In this document: positions 23,455 to 30,971 of the stretch, in pieces
Numbering within the stretch: the first letter of the stretch is position 1
How the letters are laid out: each line of letters begins with the position of its first letter
Origin: Prorocentrum cordatum
Lineage: Eukaryota; Sar; Dinophyceae; Prorocentrales; Prorocentraceae
Reading direction: 5' to 3'
Length of the DNA: 64,000 nucleotides
NCBI GenBank assembly: GCA_963575745.1
Contig: CAUYUJ010017992.1
Span: 36,001 to 100,000 of the forward strand
The notes under the pieces: model-generated
Databases searched by the model: none
Told to the model about the DNA's origin: nothing
What the model saw: the letters and a program-made list of their open reading frames with translations, nothing else
Translations under genes and position numbers: made by a program

Positions 23455-23790
23455 TCACAGCCTCAGCCTCAGCCTGCCTCAGCCTCAGCCTCCGCCTGCC
23501 TCAGCCTCAGCCTGCCTCAGCCTCAGCCTCAGCCTGCTTTAGCCTCAGCATCAGTCTGCCTTCGGCCTCGGCCTCAGCCTCAGCCTGCCTCAGCCTCAGC
23601 CTGCATCAGCCTCAGCCTCAGCCTCAGCCTGCCTCAGCATCAGCCTGCCTCAGCCTCAGCCTCAGCCTGCCTCTGCCTCAGCCTCAGCCTGCTTCAGCCT
23701 CAGCCTCAGTCTGCCGTCGGCCTCGGCCTCAGCCTCAGCCTGCCTCAGCCTCAGCCTGCATCAGCCTCAGCCTCAGCACGAAGCGACCCA
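23455..23790 (+). repeat. A-arm array GCCTCAGCCTGCCTCA, AB2
   Basis: Hexamer-based array of CAGCCT with GCCTGC and CGGCCT variants. It shares the word CTCAGCCTGC (inverse GCAGGCTGAG) with the hairpin core found in the adjacent genes. Confidence 0.93.
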
Positions 23791-23800
23791 GCTAGAAGGA

Positions 23801-24240
23801 CAAAGCGCTGAATGTACACCGATGTGTTCGACGACTGCGTATGTAATGATGTGACGATATACAGACTGAGCCCTTCGTGAATGTCTACATGTTTTTCTGA
23901 CGCCTACAAACGGCGCTGACGTGTGTGAGAAAATTGTCCGCGCAGCAAAAGCCGGCGAAGCGTGCGGGAGCTCGCATGCTGAGACAGACTACGTCTGCAG
24001 ACCGCCAGCTGCAAAAGGTTGCGAGCGGCTCTTGGAAGATGTTTACGGAACGGAGCTACGGTGTCTGAAAACATTGGCATCGAAGGGAAGAGCCTCGGAG
24101 CCCTGCAACCTGAGAAACACCGCAGGAACTCGCATACTGAAAAGGAATGCATTGCAAACCGCACGCTGCGAACCCTGCAGGCTGAGAAGCACCGCAGGAT
24201 GTCGCATGCTGAAAAGCACTTGTACTGCAGAGCGCTAGCA
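23801..24240 (-). repeat. Shared 3' segment, copy 1, with hairpin repeats
   Basis: Starts AGAAGGACAAAGCGCTGAAT and continues through TTTTTCTGACGCCTACAAAC to a cluster of hairpin repeats. Hairpins at 24102-24126 and 24174-24198 have CCTGC/GCAGG arms around a 15-nt core. Near-identical copies lie at 26551 and 30431, each downstream (minus strand) of an ORF, as a shared 3' UTR would be. Confidence 0.7.
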
Positions 24241-24242
24241 TC

Positions 24243-24480
24243 TATCTCGGGCTCGGACCCCCCCGTCCTGATCCAGAACGTGTCCGGCCACGGCCTGAAA
24301 ATGCCGTTCCAACTCCCGAGGATCAGCTGGCACTCCGGCTCTGGGACACTCCAGTACGTCTTGAGCACCTTGAGCCAGGCCCCATCTCGGGATCCCCACA
24401 GCACGCTGTACTTGACCGAGACCGTGCCGAACTCATAACAATTGACCTCCGAAGGACCTGCGAGTGCAGGCTGAGAAACA
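24243..24480 (-). CDS. Possible 3' exon of the 356-codon gene
   Basis: On the minus strand this segment reads as ordinary protein, with NCYEFGTVSVKYSVLWGS, LKVLKTYWSVPEPECQL and FRPWPDTFWIRTGG, while its surroundings are hairpin repeats. It lies just downstream of the ORF ending at 24557 and is absent from the two other copies of the shared 3' segment. It could be a spliced continuation of that gene. No family recognised, and the boundaries are guesses. Confidence 0.25.
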
Positions 24481-24556
24481 CCACGCGATTGCAGGGCACG
24501 GCATTGCGTGTCACATGAGTGCAGGCTGAGAAGCACCACATCTCGTTTGCCAGAGA

Positions 24557-25627
24557 TCACTCCCAGGTTATTTGATCCCGCAACACCAGCCACGGCGTAG
24601 CTGCCACAGGGGCCGCAGATAGCAACGGTTCGGTCACCCAATTGGCGTTCCGGTGAGTCACAATTCGCGCGTGGCTCCACGAGCCTGTGTAGCGCGATTT
24701 GCGGGGCACCAGTGTGCTGTAGGTGTTGTTGCCGTAGCAGAAGACGGCCTCTGGAGCCCAGTGCGGATTCCAGCGGACAGCGTAGACCCTGTGGACGCCA
24801 TTGCGGATGACGTCGCGCGCACCTTCGATATGTGCCACCCATCGAAGCCAGTCAAATGCTGAGCCATCGGTGATGTCAACAGCACCTGGGGCAGTCTCGC
24901 CATGGTGGTAGTGCAACAGCGATTGGAGAGCGGCGCTGGCTTCGTCGCGGCCCACAATCTGGCGCGAGCAGGCTGCCTCTTGCAGGTGCTCCTGTGTGAA
25001 GAGCAGTGGGGCATCACCGCCAGTCTCGGCAGGCTGAGCAGCGCCACCGTCAGGCACGGCAGTCTGAGCAGCGCCGCCACGAGGAACATGAGGCTGAGCA
25101 GCGCCAGGCTCAGGCACGGCAGGCTGAGCAACGGCGCGTGGTGGACCGACATAGGTGGGCTCATCGGGTCGGCCGTTCTTATGGTAATGCAGGCGCATGG
25201 CTGAACCGTCTGCACGACGGAACTCGAAGAAGTGCCTGCCGTGGCCATCCGTGTTGGAGTAGTTAGGGTCGCGCTCTGTCTCGATGATGCGAAAGAGAAC
25301 CTGGGCGATGCCCTGCCCGATTATGCGCTCAGCGAAACCCGGAGCGGCAGACCGAAGCAGTTGCTTCCAGTCGTAGGACGGGTCGTTTGTTACGTCTTTG
25401 AACGACAAGTTGTTGACAATGCACTCGGCGCGCAGCGCGCGCTGCCACTGGCAGGCGGTCTTGCCGCCCATCCCTGGTGTACGGCGGATGTCTTCGAGGT
25501 GAGCCTGCTCAAAGACCACGTCGACACCTGGCTGAGGAGTCGGTGCGGGCGGATCCGGCAGAATCTCCCACGGGCCATCGCACGGGGCCGGGGGTGGCGG
25601 GGGCGATGCCTTGCCGCGTGCTGGCAT
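24557..25627 (-). CDS. Unrecognised 356-aa protein
   Basis: The start is placed at the ATG giving MPARGKAS (25627); an in-frame extension to 25687 exists but is repeat-like. Order of regions: Pro-rich N-terminus (to about residue 35); a mixed globular stretch (about 45-155) with KTACQWQRALRAECI and DGHGRHFFEFRRADG; a linker of GAAQPA-type repeats (about 160-200) encoded by variants of the hairpin core; and a second globular stretch (about 205-320) with DWLRWVAHIEGARDVI and VYAVRWNPHWAPEA. No family is recognised and no catalytic motif is evident. The composition is clearly protein-like. It lies between two copies of the shared 3' segment and upstream (minus sense) of a possible extra exon. 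It is missing from the neighbouring element AB3. Confidence 0.5.
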   Translation of the reverse strand: MPARGKASPPPPPAPCDGPWEILPDPPAPTPQPGVDVVFEQAHLEDIRRTPGMGGKTACQWQRALRAECIVNNLSFKDVTNDPSYDWKQLLRSAAPGFAERIIGQGIAQVLFRIIETERDPNYSNTDGHGRHFFEFRRADGSAMRLHYHKNGRPDEPTYVGPPRAVAQPAVPEPGAAQPHVPRGGAAQTAVPDGGAAQPAETGGDAPLLFTQEHLQEAACSRQIVGRDEASAALQSLLHYHHGETAPGAVDITDGSAFDWLRWVAHIEGARDVIRNGVHRVYAVRWNPHWAPEAVFCYGNNTYSTLVPRKSRYTGSWSHARIVTHRNANWVTEPLLSAAPVAATPWLVLRDQITWE

Positions 25628-25689
25628 TGTGACAAGGCAGGCTGAGGAGCACCGCCGCGGCTGGACGGCCAGGTGAAACTCGAGCAAAC

Positions 25690-26545
25690 ATGGTTAAGGA
25701 TGATGATGATGGTGTTGATAGGAAACCCGGCATCAGCGAGTTGATGTACAATGAGGTGTCCGCAAACGAGACACTGCTGTCAACGCTGTTATAACTAACC
25801 ACAAACGAGACACTGCTATCAACGCTTGCACAATTAAAAAGAAACGCTGGCATTGACACTACTAGCAATACCAAAGTGGAGTTTAAACGAGGCACTGCCA
25901 TCAACCGATTCAACTTCCAATGAAAGAAGATCACAAATGAGTTCACTCTGAAGTGACCCATGGGTATCAATGCGAGAAGTCTCTGCAAACTATTCACTCA
26001 TGGCGACCGCCGCGCACACGCGTGTAGGAAATCGTTGATGATGATAGTGATAATGGAGTGGGGGCCAGTAATGCAGATACACTGCTGTGCATTCACTTGC
26101 TGCGAAAAGAAACTCTGTATGAATGAGTTGATATATAATGAGTTGTCCACAAACGAGACACTGCTATCAACGCTTGTATAAGTAAAAAGAAACGCTGCTA
26201 TCGACACTTCCCCCAATACTAAAGTTGTCTTTAAACGAGTCACTGCCATGAACGGCTTCAACTACAGTGTAACGAAAGGAACTGCAGGCTGAGAAGCACC
26301 GCAGGCCAACGTGAACCAGTCGTGGTGATGAGGATGAGTGAAATCTGCGATGATGATAGCGATCATGAAGTCGGTTGTAGGAACCCACTTTTGTAGTAAC
26401 CAACATACACTGGTATGCATTCACTTATGGTGAAAGGAAACTCGGTATCAGTGAGTTGATATAGAATGAGTTGTCCGCAAACGAGACACTGCTATCAACG
26501 CTTTTAGAACGAAGCGAACCCATCAGAACACTGTTATCAACGGAA
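25690..26545. repeat. ~360-bp tandem repeats upstream of the 356-aa ORF
   Basis: Two fuller copies (about 25725-26090 and 26100-26430) and a partial third (26430-26545). Shared words: GAGTTGATATA, CGCAAACGAGACACTGCTAT, AAAAAGAAACGCTG and AAACGAG(G/T)CACTGCCAT. Minus-strand frames repeat SVDSSVSF but are short. One hairpin core with CTGC/GCAG arms sits at 26282-26304. The sequence is less GC-rich than its surroundings and could be the 5' flank of the 356-aa gene. Confidence 0.65.
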
Positions 26546-27096
26546 AGAATGCTGTAGAAGGACAAAGCGCTGAATGTACACCGATGTGTTCGACGACTGC
26601 GTATGTAATGATGTGACGATATACAGACTGAGCCCTTCGTGAATGTCTACATGTTTTTCTGACGCCTACAAACGGCGCTGACGTGTGTGAGAAAATTGTC
26701 CGCGCAGCAAAAGCCGGCGAAGCGTGCAGACAGCCAGCTGCAAAAGGTTGCGAGCGGCTCTTGGAAGACGTTTACGGAACGGAGCTACGGTGTCTGAAAA
26801 CATTGGCATCGAAGCGAAGAGCCTCGGAGCCCTGCAGCCTGAGAAACACCGCAGGAACTCGCATACTGAAAAGGAATGCATTGCAAACCGCACGTTGCGA
26901 ACCCTGCAGGCTGAGAAGCACCGCAGGATGTCGCATGCTGAAAAGCACTTGTACTGCAGAGCGCAGGCTGCGAAACCTGCAGGCTGAGAAGCACCGCAGG
27001 AACTCGCATGCTTTCGAACACTACTGCTCGAGACCGCAGCTGGAGAGCGGCAGACCGCAGGCTGAGAAGCACCGCGGGCAGAGAGACTTGCAAAAC
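26545..27096 (-). repeat. Shared 3' segment, copy 2, with hairpin repeats
   Basis: Same start as at 23801. Four hairpins with perfect arms: CCTGC/GCAGG at 26831-26855, 26903-26927 and 26976-27000, and CCGC/GCGG at 27055-27077. It directly abuts the stop of the 728-aa gene. Confidence 0.75.
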
Positions 27097-29283
27097 TCAG
27101 ATGTCCTGATCGTCTTGGAGGAAGTCACGCCAGTCCGGCGGCTGCCAAGAATCGATGATGCGCCTGGAGCCACCGCCCGTGCTGCCGCCGATGTCCAGGT
27201 AGTCGCCATCGCCCCTGAACAGACGGCCGTGCCCGCACGCCAGAATCGCTTGGTTGCGGATTTGAAGCAGCGCTCCGCTCTCAAACATCTGCAACACGTC
27301 CTGCTGCCTGCGCGTGAAGTTCGGCTTTGCCTGGCCAGCCTGGGCAGACAGATGGAGGGAAAGCCGCTCCCCCTCGTTGTAGCGCGCGATGGCCTCGGCC
27401 TTCTGGTGGTGCAGCCGGCGCCGCTGTTGCCGCAGAGCTTCCTCGGGAACTGCTGCATCACGGCCCTCACTGTGATCAGCTTGCAACGCTTGCGTTAACC
27501 AATCAACGTCGAAGCGCCCTGAGAAGGCCAGCACCTCCCAGATCTGTTTGGTACCGGCCACACGTTGCAAATGGCGATGCCACCGCTTACGCTTCTGGTC
27601 TTTCACAAACTTGGCGACGCTACCCAGACCTGCACCCTTGGCCTGGCCACCTTTTCCCGCAGGCTGAGAAGCACCTTGTGAACCTTTCTTACCGCCTGGC
27701 CCTTTGTTCGGACCCTGCGGAACCGCATGGCCCCCTTGTGGCGCAGACTTGCCTTTCGCTTTTCCCTTTTCGATATCCCGTTCCTGAAGCGCACGCTGCT
27801 GCCGCGACTGCTCGTACTGGTCGCGAGCTACTCTGACCAATTCCTGGCGCTCAGGCTCCGTGAGAACGTAGCGCATGTCGTCGATGTTCTTGCTCCGCAG
27901 AAAGTCATGTCGAAGCTTAAGGACAGAGAGAATGGCTCGGCCAGTCTCCTCCTGAGACGCAAAGGCCGTGTCATATTCCGAGCCAGGCTGAGGAGCGCCA
28001 GCTGGATCAGTGTCCGCTGGCTCCGTGGACTTCCTCTTTTTGAAAAGCAAGAGACTGAGATGATGGAGGACTTTCGGATCGTACTCCTCGTCGTACCTGT
28101 CGTCCCAAAGCTGCCTCAGCTCCCTGTGCAAGTCGCCCGCGCGATTCTGAACGACATCCTCGACGTAGTCGGGATCACCCGGTGAAGTCGGTGAAAGCGG
28201 AGGAGCAGAACTCGGCGACCGATCCCAATGCACAGAAGACTCGCGGTCCGCCTGTACGCTGACGTCGGCGTCGGAGACGTTTTCGACGACAATTTTCCGC
28301 CTCTTGCTCTCCCCAGGCTGAATAGCACCAGGGAGAGTGAGCACAACCGCCACCGCATCGTGTGCGTCGTTGCGCATGCCACGATCCGTAAAAGACGCGC
28401 CAACGGCAATGGAGCAGAAACGGGCGACTGCTCCGCAGACCGCGACGTGGTCGCCTTTGAGGTCGGCCGGAGTGGCATGGACCTCCCATACCTTCTCGTC
28501 GTTCTGCTCGCGCTGGTAAGCCTCCCGCGCCTCCTGGAAAGTGAGGTTGTCGTCGCCGACTACAAGCACAACGACTGCCTCGTTTAGATTCTCAAGAATC
28601 TTGGCCAGGCCGTCCAGGTGCAAGCGGAGATGGCGAACTGTCCGCTTTCGAGTCTGGATGCTCGGCGGTTTCTTGCCGCACACGATGTGCATGTTGGCGA
28701 TCACCACGTGGAACTTGTCATGGCCTGGTTTGTTCACCTCAAAATGTGAAATAACAGCATCAATATCTCGGCCGCTAGGAGGCCTGTAAACTTTGCTGTC
28801 TTCGCACAGAGTCAGTTCCGCAGGCTGAGAAGCACCGCGGAACCCCCAGAGAGTCAAGTAGTTGTCGACCTCCAAGAAGCGAATGCCATCACCGAAAGGC
28901 TTACTGAGGATCTCTGTCACGTTGATCCCTGCTCGGCGAAAGCCTTCACGGAACGCACCGACCTCGCAGCCACAGACCATATCAGCATCAGCGGTCTCCA
29001 CTATCTTGGCGCACAACCTTCCGAAGTTAGCGCAGTGAGTGGCCGCCTGCTTACCAGTCATCATGCCCTGCTCGAACCCGAAATTGAACGAGGCGACCGT
29101 GAAAGACGCAGGCTGCACAGCGCCAGAACCAGGCGTCTGTCCACCTTCCTCCGCAGGCTGAGAAGCACCGCGAGGCGGCGCAGGCTGAGAAGCACCGCGA
29201 GGCGGCGACACTTCGGACGAGCCTCGCGGAGCAGAGGCTGCGGATGAACGTTGGACATGGGGGTACGGCCAGGGGAACGCCAT
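27097..29283 (-). CDS. 728-aa protein with EEP-nuclease-like N-terminal half
   Basis: I start it at the ATG of MAFPWPYPH (29283); three upstream in-frame codons begin with a non-ATG. Residues 1-60 are a low-complexity tail with RGASQPA repeats. From about 63 to 315 the layout fits the endonuclease/exonuclease/phosphatase fold: SFNFG strand, a Glu in VCGCEVGAF (about 107), ANMHIV, VVGDDN (GDxN-like) and a C-terminal HDAVAVV matching the catalytic DH/HD region. The second half (about 330-728) is charged and helical with Lys/Gly-rich linkers (GKAKGKSAPQ, GPGGKKGSQGASQP) and no domain I recognise. It ends DFLQDDQDI. The hairpin core lies in frame at least four times. No RT is attached, so whether this is a LINE-derived nuclease, a host gene or element cargo is open. 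Substrate unknown. Confidence 0.6.
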   Translation of the reverse strand: MAFPWPYPHVQRSSAASAPRGSSEVSPPRGASQPAPPRGASQPAEEGGQTPGSGAVQPASFTVASFNFGFEQGMMTGKQAATHCANFGRLCAKIVETADADMVCGCEVGAFREGFRRAGINVTEILSKPFGDGIRFLEVDNYLTLWGFRGASQPAELTLCEDSKVYRPPSGRDIDAVISHFEVNKPGHDKFHVVIANMHIVCGKKPPSIQTRKRTVRHLRLHLDGLAKILENLNEAVVVLVVGDDNLTFQEAREAYQREQNDEKVWEVHATPADLKGDHVAVCGAVARFCSIAVGASFTDRGMRNDAHDAVAVVLTLPGAIQPGESKRRKIVVENVSDADVSVQADRESSVHWDRSPSSAPPLSPTSPGDPDYVEDVVQNRAGDLHRELRQLWDDRYDEEYDPKVLHHLSLLLFKKRKSTEPADTDPAGAPQPGSEYDTAFASQEETGRAILSVLKLRHDFLRSKNIDDMRYVLTEPERQELVRVARDQYEQSRQQRALQERDIEKGKAKGKSAPQGGHAVPQGPNKGPGGKKGSQGASQPAGKGGQAKGAGLGSVAKFVKDQKRKRWHRHLQRVAGTKQIWEVLAFSGRFDVDWLTQALQADHSEGRDAAVPEEALRQQRRRLHHQKAEAIARYNEGERLSLHLSAQAGQAKPNFTRRQQDVLQMFESGALLQIRNQAILACGHGRLFRGDGDYLDIGGSTGGGSRRIIDSWQPPDWRDFLQDDQDI

Positions 29284-29399
29284 TGCAATCAAAACTCAGT
29301 GGACTGCAGTGAATGAATGTAGTGGCCAATTGAATGCAGAGGACTGCAGTGTCACTAGCAAGTCCTGAACCAAACACGCTGTGGCGGAAGGAATATGAA

Positions 29400-29930
29400 G
29401 CGTCTGGCTATTCAAAATGTTGCCCGGCAATGGAGTTCTGGGAACTCGAAGACCAGGAAGTGGACTAGAGTTGGCTCTGGGCATCCAAAATGTAGCCCAG
29501 GAATGGAGTTCTGGGAACTCGAAGAGCACGAAGTGGCTTACAGTTGGCTCCGGGCATCCAAAATGTGGCCCGGGAATGGAGTTCTGGGAAATGGAAGAGC
29601 ACGAAGTGGCCTACAGTTGGCTCCGGGCATCCAGAATGTGGCCCGGGAATGGCGTTCTGGGATGTCGAAGAGCACGAAGTGGCCTACAGTTGCATCCGGC
29701 CCCCCAGAACGTGGCCCGGGAATGGCGTTCTGGGATGTCGAAGAGCACGAAGTGGCCTACAGTTGCATCCGGCCCCCCAGAATGTGGCCTGGGAATGGAG
29801 TTCTGGGAAGGCGAAGAGCACGAAGTGTGTGACTGTTGGTGAAAAACGAGCCCGGCTCATGCCGCCCGGAAACGCCCCAACACCTGCCCGGACCCCCCTG
29901 TGGAGTGATCTGTGAGCTCTTTTGAGTCAA
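29400..29930 (+). repeat. 73-bp B-arm array and truncated B end, AB2
   Basis: Six diverged copies of the 73-bp unit (to about 29845), then AAAAACGAGCCCGGC, CCCCTGTGGAGTGATCTGTG and TCTTTTGAGTCAA, where it stops before the usual CTAGAAACCTATCAG terminus. Confidence 0.9.
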
Positions 29931-30430
29931 TCTATCCCGGCAAAGCAACCTAACAGCGATGTGTAGGAGCATATCTGGAAGCATTCCCCTTAAGATTCAA
30001 ATGAGAATCCAGTTGTAGAGTTCTGCTGTTCTCGCAGTCGTAGTCGCATTCGCGATGACAGTCGCAGTGGCAACGGCAGTCGCAGTCACAGCCTCAGCCT
30101 CAGCCTGCCTCAGCCTCAGCCTCCGCCTGCCTCAGCCTCAGCCTGCCTCAGCCTCAGCCTCAGCCTGCTTCATCCTCAGCATCAGTCTGCCTTCAGCTTC
30201 AGCCTCAGCCTCAGACTGCCTCAACCTCAGCCTGCATCAGCCTCAGCCTCAGCCTCAGCCTGCCTCAGCATCAGCCTGCCTCAGCTTCAGCCTCAGCCTC
30301 AGCCTGCCTCTGCCTCAGCCTCAGCCTGCTTCAGCCTCAGCCTCAGTCTGCCGTCGACCTCGGCCTCAGCCTCAGCCTGCCTCAGCCTCAGCCTGCATCA
30401 GCCTCAGCCTCAGCACGAAGCAACCCAGCT

Positions 30431-30971
30431 AGAAGGACAAAGCGCTGAATGTACACCGATGTGTTCGACGACTGCGTATGTAATGATTTGACGATATACA
30501 GACTGAGCCCTTCGTGAATGTCTACATGTTTTTCTGACGCCTACAAACGGCGCTGACGTGTGTGTGAAAAGTGTCCGCGCAGCAAAAGCCGGCGAAGCGC
30601 GCAGACAGCCAGCTGCAAAAGGTTGCGAGCGGCTCTTGGAAGACGTTTACGGAACGGAGCTACGGTGTCTGAGAACAATGGCATCGAAGCGAAGAGCCTC
30701 GGAGCCCTGCAGCCTGAGAAACACCGCAGGAACTCGCATACTGAAAAGGAATGCATTGCAAACCGCACGTTGCGAACCCTGCAGGCTGAGAAGCACCGCA
30801 GGATGTCGCATGCTGAAAAGCACTTGCACTGCAGAGCGCAGGCTGCGAAACCTGCAGGCTGAGAAGCACCGCAGGAACACGCATGCTTTCGAACACTACT
30901 GCTCGAGACCGCAGCTGGAGAGCGGCAGACCGCAGGCTGAGAAGCACCGCGGGCAGAGAGACTTGCAAAAC
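30431..30971 (-). repeat. Shared 3' segment, copy 3, with hairpin repeats
   Basis: Same as at 26545. Hairpins at 30706-30730, 30778-30802 and 30851-30875 (CCTGC/GCAGG) and 30930-30952 (CCGC/GCGG), in the same order as copy 2. Confidence 0.75.

Larger units (their letters stand above)
23300..29935 (-). mobile_element. AB composite element, copy AB2 (gene-carrying)
   Basis: A end at 23301 (TTATCCCGGCAAAGCAACC; the inverted-repeat word is altered here to CCTAACAGCCA), A-arm CAGCCT array to about 23790, ~5.6 kb of minus-strand gene sequence, then a B arm of 73-bp repeats (29400-29845) and B-end sequence cut short at about 29930. The missing B terminus is replaced directly by the A end of AB3, so two elements are fused. 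Confidence 0.55.
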
